DNA of 64,000 nt, from positions 4,650,001 through 4,714,000 of the forward strand of contig JAPMAC010000221.1 of NCBI GenBank assembly GCA_028671895.1, read 5' to 3'. This DNA comes from Oenanthe sinensis. Taxonomy: Eukaryota; Streptophyta; Magnoliopsida; Apiales; Apiaceae. Under the pieces are notes generated by a model. It searched no databases, was not told where the DNA came from, and saw nothing but the letters and a program-made list of their open reading frames with translations. Shown piece after piece: positions 1 through 12,887 of the stretch (position 1 is its first letter; the number at the start of each line of letters is the position of its first letter). The position numbers and the translations under genes are program-made.

Positions 1-1614
1 ACGGGACCCCGTACACAGATCTCACCGCGTGGATGGGGCCTATCGTTGGATGTATAATTCATTTCTGGAACATCTACCAGCTTTACTTCTGAAAATGGAT
101 TTTATAAAATAATAAAACAAAATTAGGAAATAGAGGCACCAAAATACACAAGTAGTTTTACATTGTCAAAAGACACCCTTCCATAGCACCTATCTTAACC
201 CTGCATTTGGTAATGCTAATAAATTTTGAATGCATCAAAAATATGATTAAGCAAATTTTGTATTGGTTAGTTATCTATCCATGTAAAGCTAATAAAGACA
301 TTTTCATAAATTGAACAAACTCAAAGGCCAATTGTTTACCCACCCCACATCCAAAATGCATAAACTGCCACCAAAAAACTTCAAGACTACGAGGATGAAA
401 CATAAATAAAAACTGCAACTTAGTGGGTCAATAACACTAATATGAATCACCAATCTTAATATAGCAGATACTTAATATCTTTGCTAGCTAATGACTTGAT
501 TAAATCCATTCTTATTTATCTAATGAGAATGTTTCAGCTAATGACTTTTTTTTTTTTGAAAAAAGCTAATGATTTATTTAAATCCATTCTTATTTATCTA
601 ATGAGAATGTTTCAACAAGTACAATATAGGAAACAGAATTTTAAGAATGACTACATGTCCTCTTTATCTGATAAATGCCCTAACAGCAACCAGCAAATTT
701 ATATTATTTAAAAATTAAGAAATGGAAGTTAGATATGTTAATGTAAACACAACATAAAACCAGAAGTGTAACAAACCGCATGATGGACTAGGAGCGCCGA
801 CATGGCCAATTGAGATATCATCCTTATCTAAGGCGCTAATAACACAAGCTGTCTCTGTCATTCCATATCCTTCTATGACTTGGCCAAAGCAACTGCGCAT
901 TTTGTCCGATTTGTGAAGAAAATGAAAAGTAAATCAAGTGCAAAATAAAGTGTAAATCATTTAAAAGATAATAATGGCCGATACAAGTAGACTTACACTC
1001 TAAGAAATTCCATGACATCAGGAGACAACGGTGATGCACCTGAAACAATATGACGAAGTCGTCCTCCAAGTTTTTCTTTTATTTTATTAAACACCAACCT
1101 GTCCCACATGGGAGATGGATTCTTGCCTGAAAAGTGAACCAGATTCAAACTTTCAGAACAATGAAACTCAATTAAGCTCTTCATCTTAAATAGAGCATGT
1201 ACTTAGTGTTGTACGATGTACAGCATCATGTGTACATTCCATATAGTGAGTACATTACAAATAGCAGACAAAAGAAATTAAGTAAATGTCTTTCAAGTTG
1301 ATGAAAAGGGCAATATTGGATCTGTAAATAAGTATGAAACTACTTGTGAAATGGACAAAATATATCTAGCAAGAGAGCTTCAGCTTCAGAGCTAACATGT
1401 TCTACTTCCAGAGAAGTCATAAATAAAGAGAATACAGGTAAGAAATTAATGTCGTGTTCGGTTGGGAAGAATGGAATGGAATGATTAAAATTGAAGGCAA
1501 ACAATGGAGGTTGGAGAGAAGATTTGGAAATAATAAAATGAGTGGATGAAAATTTTCTATGATGAGAATTGTGAAGAGAATGGAGGTGGGGAATAGAGCA
1601 TTCCTTTTCAATTT

Positions 1615-1645
<31 letters not shown>

Positions 1646-4600
1646 GGGAGGCAGGATTGAACTCTATTTTAGTTTGTTAGGAATGGAATGGAGGAAGGAA
1701 TGAAAATTTTGAACATTTACCCAAATCATGGTTCAAATTTCATTCCATTTCCTTCAATTTCATTCATTCCAACTAAACACAACATAAACATTTATTCATT
1801 TTTAAATTAAGCATGTGTATAATGGGTACTGGAAACTTGAATTTACAAACTCCACAGGATGTAGCTATCAAATATCATACCACTCAGTATTGCTTGCTTC
1901 TTCGCATTGTAGGCAACATTGAATAACCTCTCCTTGAGACCACCAGATGCCTTTACAGCATTTGTAATACTACAACAATTAAAAGCTTTAATAGCTAAGC
2001 AAAATTTTTTAACTGGAGAAAATATTACTCCCTCCATCCCCTTTTTCAAAAGAGACGTGTAAAAGGGGACAGAGGGAGTACTTGATAGCTATATTTTACC
2101 CAGCGTATATTCTGTTAAACAGTCGTGGAACACTGCAGAAGACGGTGGGTCTTAGAACTGCCATATCATCCAGTAGCTTCAAATTGTCCTGCAAACATGA
2201 AACAACAGGAGATGTTGGGCTACTGATAATACAATAAATCCAGACTTTCTTTAATACACCCATACTCCCATTGCCCCCCTGGTCATTTGTATGACAAGAT
2301 GCTCATGCAACGATAGAATATTATCACATCATAGATGAAAGTTAATAAGGCTCTGCTAGTATGAAGAATATAGAATGCTACTAAAACTCTTCTCTGTACA
2401 AAAGCAAAGCTTTTGAAGTTTCTTTATATCTGCGTGGAGTCGTGTAAACCAGAAATCTCCCTTACATATTGATTTGTGGACCATGAAAGATGCTGTTTCT
2501 TTTCATATTTCCAAAAAGAATAATGTATACTATAAAGCTATAATATGCTAAACAACTAGTTTCATCAACCAAAAAATGTAATGAAGCAGACAAAGGTGAG
2601 AGTACCATAAGCCTAATAAGAGCTTTTAGATTACTTTGGTATATCACAAAGCATTTTATTTCTTCCATGCTTCTTTGTATACAAATATCTTTTTACTAAG
2701 GATTTGAAAGACTAAACAGTGCAATCAATTAAGCTCCAATCCCTAATAAAAATATAAGAAAGCAAAGGTAGGCCTCATACTCCTTGGTAAAATCCGACTG
2801 CGCCTCCATAATATGCCACCAGGATCTGGTTAAACCTTTCGTAAATGTGAGCCAAAGGCAGATATGATATGTAACTGTGAAAAAAACGAAGATCATGAAC
2901 CTGAATATTCAGCTCAAACGAGTAATAAAATGGCATTATAAAGCATATGCATGTCCATTAGTGTGCCACTTTTATGGAGAGGATCTGTTTAAATTTAATG
3001 CTATATGAAAGAAATAATACTTACATGTCTGAAGGAGAGAATTGCATACTATAGGTTGCACCAGCAACATTGGCAATCAAATTTCCATGTGATAATACAA
3101 CTCCCTGTTCATGATTAGATTTGTATCAAACTTGAGTTAATATAACTTGCAGGATCCAAAAAAAGATACATTAAACTGAACTAAAACCTTTGGTGTCCCA
3201 GTTGTACCACTGGTATAACATATTGTAGCAGTATCAGCGGGTTTTGGTGCACAGAATGGATGAAGGTTGCTTTGGCCCTGAAAGAATTACATACAAATAC
3301 AAAACTTATATATAAACGGAAAAGCAAAAGCCAGGAAATCAGGTTCATATACATTTAAGAGTGGTGAGTCGTCAATAAAGAAAATTTTAACAAAATTAAA
3401 GATGGAACAGAAGCGAAGATGAGCAAGAGAAGGGGGGAGGAAGCTGTATGCCATAGTAGCTGTATTCTTTATGAGTTAAAATATGATCACATGAGCTGGC
3501 ATAGGATGCTATGAAGATTTGTCTTGCACACTGACAGAATAGACTTGCACTACTTTATATAACAAGCAGCTACAAATATATCGTCAATCAAGTTTTAACA
3601 ATTAAAGAAATATAATACCAATCCTAGCATTCAGTTACAAGAGTAATTTAACAATTTTACTTTAAAATATCACAACAAAGGAACAATATGACATCATTTG
3701 AAGGACTGAACAAATATGTTACCTGACTTATTAATTTTGCATATGAAACAATTTCAACCCCAGCTGTTGATGGAATTGATGGAATCTGCTCGTCTACCCC
3801 TCCAACCACCTGTATAACAGTTAGAGTTAGTAATGCATATAATGGTTATTCTATTAAATTGACCACTCCAATTATCAAAGGAAATAAATGATCATTACCA
3901 CAACAAGACGCACAGTGGGCATCTCAGACAGGAAGCTCATCAACTGTAAAATCAAGCCAAACAGTAATTATTAAAATATCTCCGTGAATTTTTCAATTGA
4001 TTGCTAAAATTAAAAATAGAAATAAAAAAAATCAGTACTACTAAATTTGTTGGCTAGACGTAACTCCACATAGAAACATCAAACAAGTCTACAAGATTGG
4101 GAAATTTAAGGATAGGTTAAATGATATCAAATTTCTTATAAATATCTCGCATTTTATTAGCTCTCACTGTCAAAGTATAGAACATAAACAGCTGCTATAC
4201 CAAGATCTGTTATCATGCATTACAGTACTAATCAGAAATCTACAATAATGTTCAAAACTATTTATTTTACTTAATTAATTGCGGAGCACCAAAATTCTAA
4301 CACAATAAGAAATCAAGAATGTGTACTTTGTTGGAAACTCATTGTTTGTCTAACTGTCTAAGATCACTTCAGAAGAGGATAGCTAACTCACAACATTTAA
4401 GGTCTGTGGCACACAAAATATAGCCTGTACAGTTGCATGGTTGACTATAAATTTGACAGCATCTGGACCTGCAGAGGGAGCAATATATTACTGAAATGAA
4501 ACTATTCCAATCCAAGTCAAACATACAAGACATAGATGCTAATGACGAACCGAGGGTGTCGTACAAAGGAACAGATATGTAGGAATAGGCTGAGCAGGCA

Positions 4601-7600
4601 TGATCAACTATCATCCACTCAGGTCTGTTGATAAAATATATCCCTACGCATGACCCCTTCAGAAACCAAACCAAGTAAAATAGTTACAAGTCTGGTAAAT
4701 ATAATGTAAAATTTACAATAACTTTCACAGAGAACATCTAAGAGGCCACATGTCAAATCCATTAAGAAAGTAAAGAAACCAGCAAAAGTAGCTGCTGTAA
4801 GCCTGTAACAAAGATCAAGCATGTCATCCTATTTAATGAGTAAAGATCAATTGATTATTTGATTGATATTGCCATAGAGCTATTAGCTAACTAACTACCT
4901 TTGTTATACCATGAGACACTAATCCAGAACCAATAGCTGACCTCGCGGTAGCTGCTTCCCCATAGGTCATCCACTTGTAACTGTGAAAAGAGGATGCAGA
5001 TGGATAATATAATTGTGGTTCAAAATCATATAGTCAAGTATAAAAGTAGATAAACTTACTCTCCAACTGAACCATCGACTCGAACTCGTGTACCCAAATA
5101 CTTATAATCTCGGAATATATTTGCTGAGTGCCTATATTTAGAAGTTTAAAGGAAGGAAAATGGTTTAGGGTCAAGTAACAGAGAAGCTGGCATTACAAAC
5201 AGAGATTAAGAGTAATTGAAGTAATTCACTGCAAGGGGTGCTCACGAAAAATTATCATGCAAAGTAACGATTTCAGGATGATTAGGAAATTTGCTCACGA
5301 GCTTCACAGGAGATAGAACAGATCTGTGATTAAAATCATTTCACGTCAAATGTTATTTCAATATAATTACATGTATGTTATACAGATACAGCTCCAACCT
5401 GTATACATTCCATTTTCCAGTGTCCAGTTTTTCAGGAAGGATGACACTGTATCCCTGTTCTGCTCGAGTTGAATACCAGAAGCACAATATGAGGCCAAGA
5501 AAAGGTTAGAAATAACTATGAGAAAATGTACAAACAAAGAGCAACAGGCTTAACTGGTTTTAGTATTTGGGCCAAGCTAAAATAATCATCAAGTAAACCA
5601 AAAAGAACCATGATAATTAACACTAAAAAAATATATGTGCCTTCTGCTTTGCTGAAGAAAAAGGTACATGCCCTTGCAAAAACCTTCTAACAACTAAGTC
5701 CACTAGCGTCACACTTGATATGACTGGTGCCAGCAAAAGATGTAAACTACTTGTCGGCAAGATATCTTCACAACACTAGTAAAGCTACTACATATATAGC
5801 AGATTTAATAGACATTGTTTGCATGTCTCTCTCCATATCAAAAAAATCTGTACATTCACATAACTACTGGACTCATGAACTACGAGTTATAGCATGCACT
5901 CCTTTACTGCACAAAACAAATTACAATACTGAAAGCTCGAGCAAATTGCAAGTCAGCTAATAAAATTTTACACCAAAACTTTCAATTTATCTGACTTCTA
6001 TAGTTCTATTGATATGTGCTGATATTACGATCTACATTTTCCTTTTGTGCAGGTAAATGCCAGAAAATATTAAGGAGACATTCGATGAGAAGAAGGTAAC
6101 TGCACCAGAGCCTACTCCCAGATTTTTATAAGTAACATCATGTTGGCATTACATTGTTAGCTTAGAATGTAGTATAGTTATATGTAGCTTACCAACAGTC
6201 CCATATACACAGGGTTTAGTGATTATCTCCAAGAATCATTTTTCAATCAGCACACTATTATATTGTTATAATAAATAGTAGTAGGGGACACTATTATTTT
6301 ATTATAATAAATAATACAATAAAAAGAACATTTTTTTAACACCATACTATTATATTGTTATAATAAATAGTAGTAGTGGTACTACTAGTAGTACTATACT
6401 ACTACTACTATTATTATTATTATTATTTATGAGTCGATTGCATTTTGGTGGCCAGAATTTACACCGAATTCAAAATAGTGGTTGTAGTTTAAAATTTGCA
6501 AATCGGTGGCCAAATATCAACTTTCATAAGTATGGCTCTGGTTTAAAATTCACAAATCAGTGGTAGAATATATTTCATAAGTATATCATTCCTCCTTTAA
6601 TATTTCATCTAAAAGAAAAGATTACTTCTGATACAAAAGCGATTCTTAACAGAAGATATGACATTTTCACCCCACACTTCTTTAACGTTAGTCTTCTCAA
6701 TTCTCATCATATGTCACAATCTCATCTTTCTAGCACTGTTCAGTGTGGTTAACAAAATAAACTGTTAACATTAATGGCAAATCTTATGTAACCTTTCCAA
6801 TTCAGAAACTAGTTTTCTAATTCAGACAATATGTTTCTCTGGTAAAATATCTGCACAATTGAAGAATCTAAATTATTTTGGCAGAATATATTCCAACTAC
6901 ATTTTTATGTTTTCATTTAATAGGGTCTTTAATGTATCTATTGTCCCTTCACATATAGTTGTCTCAGCTATTGTATCAGGTTCTGAGAATCGTTGAAAGA
7001 CCTTATATACCTTGTGAGTTTATAGTTACTACTCTTTCAATGTTCGTTGCTATTAATTATTTCCTTTATACAGAATATGTTTTGTCCTCTTTCCTGATAT
7101 CTTTTGCTAAATATTAGTAAGTTATGGCAATAAAATCTTCTTATGTGAAGCTAAATGCACGTAATATGGATTTAATTAAGAATAGACAACTCAATTAACA
7201 ATACTGGTCCAACCATACGGACCGGAGAGATTTAACCACAAAGACCTTAATCTAAAAACAAATGTACTATTCATCAAATGAGAACAAAGTAAAAAAGCCT
7301 TCTGACCTATGTATGTGTTGATATCCTCCAACTTCATCCTCTCAATATACATCTCATAACTATAAAACCTAAAGTCTTAAAGTAACAAAACACTCAGCTC
7401 CTTTTCTTAATATCTACACTCCATGCCAATTAGCTGATATGAGCCAAATAGAGCTTGCCAGAGTCATCACCTTATCGGCTTATTTTATCGAGGGAAACAA
7501 CACCTCAGGTAAATAGAACTAATAAACAACAGTATGACACTCAATAATAGACAAACAGAAATATATCATGAAATCATCATCTTAACTCATCCGAGTACCA

Positions 7601-8247
7601 CCTCCTTTAAAAGTTTTCTACTGGATTTCTGGACCAACTGTAGCACTTTCGTCGTGTATTTAAAACAAGATTAGTGTGCAGTAAATTTAAATACAATAAG
7701 ATCCAGAAAATCAAATCACGCATAAAATCATTATATATATATGATCACAATCACTATCAAAGTTCTTCATTCAAACAAATCGACAAATAAAATACTAGAA
7801 AGCTCTATCATTCCCGAAAAATAAAATTAAAACGAATTATATAATTAAAAAGAGACCAAAAATACTTGCTCCGATACAGAAGTCTCAAAAACAAATCATC
7901 ACTAACGCCTAAATCGAATCTCTATTTTTTTGTGTGTGTGTATTTCAACTGCTTAACATCATCAACAACTCCACGTACAATAGCTTCTAGCACAACTCCT
8001 AATTATATATATACAGAGAGAGAGAGAGGGAGATATATATATATATACAGAGAGAGAGGGGGAGAGAGAGATATAGGCAGAGAGAGAGAGAGAGATATAG
8101 AAGAGGAGAGAGAGAAAGAGAGAGAGTACCTAGGAAGAACTCGCCGGCGGTGTCATTAGGACTGAGAAGCGAAGAATGATGTTCATCGTCGGAGGAGATA
8201 AGGTGTTGTTGAATAGCTTGAATGCGACGTTGAGCTTGTGAATCCAT
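1..8247 (-). CDS. LACS6/LACS7-like: Peroxisomal long-chain acyl-CoA synthetase (LACS6/LACS7-like), 17 exons, 3' end outside window
   Basis: Activates long-chain fatty acids to acyl-CoA with ATP; the LACS6/7 pair in Arabidopsis feeds peroxisomal beta-oxidation. I located exons by reading the minus strand; all join in frame with GT/AG borders: 8247-8130, 5459-5399, 5323-5246, 5131-5060, 4980-4899, 4656-4551, 4468-4392, 3943-3899, 3809-3723, 3277-3188, 3104-3025, 2874-2781, 2188-2100, 1969-1881, 1126-997, 892-777, and 88-1 (partial). This gives 500 codons of roughly 700. Residues 8-16 (RIQAIQQHL) fit the PTS2 peroxisome signal R-I-x5-H-L. The AMP-binding P-loop TSGTTGTPKG lies at about 264-273 across exons 10/11, and YGMTET at 442-447. 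The C-terminal domain, with any PTS1, is beyond the edge. No frameshift or stop seen, so it looks functional. LACS6 and LACS7 cannot be told apart without the C terminus. Confidence 0.95.
1450..1788. mobile_element. MITE with inverted ends in LACS intron 14
   Basis: Imperfect terminal inverted repeats: the left end reads TGTTCGGTTGGGAAGAATGG, and the right end, read in reverse complement, starts TGTTTAGTTGGAATGAATG. Both run into GGAATG-rich sequence. The element has no coding capacity and lies wholly within the intron between exons 14 and 15. It contains a T13 run followed by G24 (1612-1648). Superfamily not assigned; no clear target-site duplication was found. Confidence 0.7.
2028..2078. 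mobile_element. Short Stowaway-type MITE relic in LACS intron 13
   Basis: Left end CTCCCTCCATCCC and right end GGGACAGAGGGAG are inverted copies of the usual Stowaway terminus, flanked by TA on both sides (2026-2027 and 2079-2080), the standard Tc1/mariner target duplication. Only about 51 bp remain, so most of the interior is deleted. It sits in a 130 bp intron, close to both splice sites. Confidence 0.85.
6241..6429. repeat. Duplicated ATT/TAG-rich block and trinucleotide microsatellite in LACS intron 1
   Basis: An ACTATTATATTGTTATAATA-type block followed by TAGTAG occurs near 6250 and again near 6345, with a diverged copy between. The second copy runs into a CTA/TTA trinucleotide microsatellite to about 6428. 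All lies inside the 2.67 kb first intron of the LACS gene (8129-5460); no coding signal is seen in it. Confidence 0.75.
8009..8127. repeat. (AG)n/(TA)n compound microsatellite beside LACS exon 1
   Basis: Nearly uninterrupted GA and TA dinucleotides up to two bases before the first donor site of the LACS gene. The open frames that cover it are artefacts of the dinucleotide repeat. Such a tract is probably length-polymorphic. Confidence 0.95.
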
Positions 8248-8327
8248 GGAAGCTTATGATCTGTAAGATATAGATACAAAGTCTGTATGTATGTATAGCA
8301 AGATAAATATGAAGGTTTGAGTTGCGA

Positions 8328-8345
8328 AATAGAGTATATATACTG
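8328..8345 (-). promoter_or_regulatory. Possible TATA region of the LACS gene
   Basis: A TATATA-rich run lies about 85-100 bases upstream of the LACS start codon on the minus strand, a reasonable TATA-box position for a short 5' leader. Inferred from position and composition only; the area is generally AT-rich. Confidence 0.35.
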
Positions 8346-8469
8346 TATATAGTAATTATGTAAAAGAGAGATTGAAAAGTAGGAGAGAAAGCTAAAGAGA
8401 GAGGGCAACTGATTATTACTAAAAGGCAGTACGGAACGTAATAATATAATCAATCATTTTATTCCACTT

Positions 8470-9750
8470 TCGTTCTGTATTTTTTTAGAATATGATCTCC
8501 GTTGTATATATTCAAGTATATCCATTTGTTCCCTGCTTTTGCACTTTTTTGGGTTCTTTAAATTTAAATAAATTATTTATTTTATATTTTTTTATTTTTT
8601 TAAGATAAATATTTATTTTAAAATTTTAAAATTAAATATTATTTTCAAAATAAAAAATAAATTACTTATTTTCAAAAAATACATACACACCTATTTTTTC
8701 TGAAAATAAGCACTTATTTTCATAAAATAAGTGATGGCCAAACGGGCTCTTTGTTGTGCACCTTAGACATTATTGTATTTTATTTTTTAATTATTTAAAT
8801 TATTCGACCTTAGATTTATTCTTTATGAGATTTTCGAGTAATTATGTCTCGTAATTTTTATCATAATTAACTTTTTATGTATTATACGATATATGAAAAA
8901 TATGTTTAGATTTAAAATTTTTCTTTTTTGATACAAAAGTTTAAAATTTAAATTTCTATTAAAAAAATTCAAATATGATGTATAAGTGCTATTTTTTTGT
9001 CAGAATGTATAAGTGCTATGTTTTAAAATATTAATATATGTGTAATTTATTTATTTATTTTTTGTCAGAATGTATAAGTGATATTTAATATTTTGGCTAA
9101 GGCCGGCGATTGTTGCAAATCATTTATTTATTATAATTTTTTATAAATAGAAAAAGAATTTAGAACAACTATAAAAAATGTGGATAAATAATATGGTTAT
9201 TTGAATTTATAAAAAAATTCCGTACTAAACCTATTCACAAATTTTATAATGAATAGATGGTTCCAACTCGTGATTGTGAGGAATCATCACAACACTTTCG
9301 TTAAATGAGTAAAATTAGTTTTAAACCTCTTATCTTTCAAATTAGAATTTAAAATATAGGAATTGGAATTAGTCAGTGAAAAATAATTTAATTTAATGAA
9401 TAATTATATATATTGAGTGACGTTTCAGGCAGAATTTTTTATATAAAATTAAAAAGAGAATCACTACATATACAAGATACAATGAAATCAAATCCTCTGG
9501 AATGATTATATAATGAAATCAAATTTAAAATCAATTTTTTCGCTTTAGTATTAAATTTTTTGTGCATCAAATTTTCTATCTATAGCATGAATATGGTTAC
9601 TTTTAAAATTATTTATAAAATTTTACATTAAATTTAAAGGATTCTCTCTATGACCAATATATATTTTAAACATCATTATATTATCACAAATTTTATTATA
9701 GTTTGATTTTTTTTTAATCAAATTGATAAAATTTTGTCTGAAAATTAAGG
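8470..9750. other. AT-rich intergenic DNA with a MITE-like end
   Basis: No gene recognised. Very AT-rich. A GGCCAAACGGGCTC block near 8727-8741 resembles the GGCC(C)GTTT ends of MITEs elsewhere in the window, after about 170 bp of TTATTTT-rich sequence; this may be one end of a degraded copy. Otherwise I see nothing. Confidence 0.5.
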
Positions 9751-10060
9751 CTCCGTTTGAGAGTGCTGTTGAAAACTGTTGTGCAGTGAGAAAAAATGTT
9801 GTTGGAAAAAGTGATGTTAGGAAAATCATATGACTATTTGATAATTTTTTTGATTTATGTATATTTTGAGATATAATATATAAAAATAATATTTTTGGGA
9901 AGGTTTGATGATGAAACTAATAGTTACTTCCTGCAAAAGTAAAAGTTGAAAGCAGCTTTCTTTAAAAGCATAAGTGAACATGTTTTTGCTAACAACAGCT
10001 TTTAGACTAAAAGCGTTTTTTCACACAACAGTTTTTATAATTTATCAAACACCCTTTCAA
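9751..10060 (-). mobile_element. MITE copy A (GGCTCCGTTT family)
   Basis: Begins GGCTCCGTTTGAGAG. Read on the minus strand it matches the element at 20393-20718 along its length: end blocks, the TTGTTAGCAAAA-type motif, the AAAGCTGCTTTCA-type block and the central ATATAATATAT stretch. Non-coding. The GGC-CGTTT ends suggest a PIF/Harbinger (Tourist-like) or hAT MITE; the family assignment is inference. Confidence 0.75.
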
Positions 10061-11449
10061 ATAGAAATAGAGAACGAAGTAACTAGAAAGATTGTGATAA
10101 TCATCTTTTTCTGATAGTTTTTCAGCAAAAAACTGTTTTAGCTGTCTACAACAATAATACCAAATGGTGCGTAAATCTATTATATATTTTAATAAATTAT
10201 AAAAATTATATCATTCGAAAGTATATATAATTTATTTTAAAATTATAAAAAATAATTTATAAATCGAAGTCAAAGTTTGGTCAATTTAATTATAAAAAAT
10301 TAAACAAGAGAGTAATTAGAGACGAAAGGAGTATTATAGATACTAGTTTATATCACGTACGATACACAGATATAAATATTATTATAGAAATATTTTCTTT
10401 ATATTATTTAAATAATTTTTATATATAATAATAATTTAAATTTAATTTAATGTTAAATGTATATATTTTATATAAATTTTCATATACTTTATTTGTATTT
10501 TAATTGGATAATGTTTGTGTATTTTGTTTGAAGATTTGTTTTATTTAGGAGATTAATGTGATATATATTTTAGTTAGGAAATTAGTGTTTAAAAATTAAA
10601 CTCAATAATAACTATCCGGTCAATTAAGCTCAATAATAACTATTCTTTCCAAATACAACCAAGAATCACCGACTACCAAAATTTTAATATTTCGGTTTTA
10701 ATAATATAGTATCGATATGAAAAAATACTAAACATAAATAAAATATTATAAAATATTTAAAATAAATCCGTGAATCACACAAATTATAAAGTTATATTAC
10801 TAATATTTGAATATTTAAATTTTGTGCTCCAAAAATTATTGGAATGGACGTTTAAAAAAAATGACCTTTAAATCTTAAAAAGAAATAAATGAAAATCATT
10901 AGATCTAATATTTCATTAGTCTCAAATTGTATTTTTAAAACAAATTTAAATAATTTAAATAACTATGCATTCAATGTACTTTAAATATATTTCTTATTTT
11001 CACTATTATATGTAATAATATTTATTAATTATTTGTTAAAATTCGAGCTCATACAAATATATTCATCATATATTTTAAATTATAAATATATTATTAACGG
11101 ATATCAAAATTTTAACAATAAATTATCTTTTAAAATTAAGTGTAAAAAAAATCACCCTAACTTATATAAATTATGAAGAACACAAACTGAGTCTTTTTAT
11201 CTCTTTCGAGTTTGAAACAAAAAATTTTATATACTCATAGAAAATTCCTGTAAAACATGGTAAATAATAATGAATAGCACGGGGAGAAACTGAATGCTAT
11301 TAATTACCACTATCCTCATAAATAAAAAATCAAAAAAACTGAAATCACATTAAAAAAAATACTAACACCTTCGCAAATCTTCAAATTTGATTAAGGAACA
11401 TAATTTCGAATCAAGGCAATATTGATGTATATTATTCTATTTAATATTA
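10061..11449. other. AT-rich intergenic DNA
   Basis: No gene seen on either strand. At 10317-10333 the sequence GACGAAAGGAGTA resembles the right end of a Stowaway MITE, preceded by AT-rich DNA, but no matching left end was found. The rest is long A/T runs. Confidence 0.5.
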
Positions 11450-11702
11450 CTCTTATTATATAGATAAGATCTTTTTGTTAATATTTGCTATTTGATTTTT
11501 TGACACACTCTTTAAAGAGTTTTGACTATATAGTTAAAATTATTATTTTTTAAATTTTCTTTTTATGAATAAAAATTTTAGTTTAATATTTTTATCAAAA
11601 ATAGAAAATTTTAAAAATAATAAATTTAACTACATAGTCAAAATTCTTAAAAATATGTATCAAAAGGTCAAATGTAAAATAAAACAAATAGAGAGAATAT
11701 TA
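11450..11702. mobile_element. Hairpin-forming MITE
   Basis: The left half (about 11450-11566) and the right half (about 11590-11702) are imperfect reverse complements over most of their length, for example TTTTGACTATATAGTTAAA against TTTAACTACATAGTCAAAA. A transcript would fold into a long hairpin. The outer right end, GAGAGAATATT, resembles Stowaway-type termini. No coding capacity. Confidence 0.7.
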
Positions 11703-11759
11703 TACTACTAGTAAAAGTCAACCTTGGAGGCCGGGAAATCTGAGATCTGTAAGACAGTT

Positions 11760-11978
11760 GGCCTGTTTGGCCTGCCTTAAAATAAATTCATTTGGACTTA
11801 TTTTCGGGTAAAAATTTCATATTTTGATAAATGTTTTTTATACAAGTATTTAATGTATATTTGAGATTCTATAAGTTGCAAAAAAAGTTAACTTTTTTCA
11901 GAAAAAAGTTAGGAATCTCTAACTTTGTCTTAAAATAAGTTGACTTATTCTAGAAAAAAGTTCCCCCAAACACCCCCA
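11760..11978. mobile_element. Short MITE with GGCCTGTTTGGC-like ends
   Basis: Left end GGCCTGTTTGGCCTG; the right end, read in reverse, is CTGGGGGTGTTTGGGGG. The interior is AAGTT/AACTT-rich and non-coding. The ends and the 219 bp size fit a Tourist-like or hAT MITE. No certain target duplication. Confidence 0.6.
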
Positions 11979-12887
11979 GTATGACATATGATAAGAATAA
12001 TGAATTACTCCTTTCGTTTTATTTTAATTTATTAATTTGACTTTTACATACATATTAAGAAAAATTAAATTAAAATTTTATTTTAACTATAATATTCATA
12101 TAATTGCATTAATGTTTAAGTATAAAAGATGGGTTTTTACCTTGAATAATAAAAATAATATATTACTAATATATAATTAATATGAGTATAAATGAAATTA
12201 AAATCTATATTTAAAAAAAAAGATAAATTTTTGAGATAAATTAAAATAAAAACTCAACCAAATAAAATTGAAAATTGGAAATATATCACAGTACTCATTA
12301 TTTTGCGGGAGCCAAGCTAACGGTCTTCTTGACTCTTTTCACCTAAAGTCCTATTCGACGGCTAGTAAACGTCAACAACAGACAACCACCGTAGCCTCCT
12401 TCTGACCCTAACAAATTTAGATGCTGAGTTCTAGCAACTTTCAGCATTTCAATAGAGGTATTTTTTAGGCAGGTTATGGAGCAAAAACAACATATGACTT
12501 GGATGTAGGAGAAATTACACAATTGTGGTTATAATTGAATCAAATAAATCCAAAATTTAAAAATAATGAATCAAATGAGCCCCTCCATTAAAATTGAGTT
12601 AACAGACGTTAATTTTTTATATAACTTGCATGTATGCAACCCATAGAATATTAGGAATTCAATGATCCATATCTTTAGAAAATAATAGATAATCAAAACC
12701 GGGAAAAGTATAGAAAAATAAGACAAGAAAAGTATTTCCATTAAAATTTACAAAAGGTTTTCAATGTTGAAAACATAATAGAAAATATAAGTACGGGAAT
12801 ATTTTCAATCCAAGAGGCAAAAACTCCTCATTTTGATAACTTTTTATTTTTTCGTAGCTCTTTCACTTCTTCAACCTGTCATGTTGT
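11979..12887. other. Intergenic DNA with a possible degraded MITE
   Basis: TACTCCTTTCGTTTTATTTT near 12007 is a Stowaway-like left end; a weak inverted partner (AAATTAAAATAAAAACTCAA) lies near 12239-12258. The remainder to 12887 shows no gene. Confidence 0.4.

Noticed and set aside
7866..8453. Open frames of 82-107 codons around the LACS start
   Set aside because: They translate AG/TA dinucleotide repeats or overlap the true LACS exon 1 in another frame.
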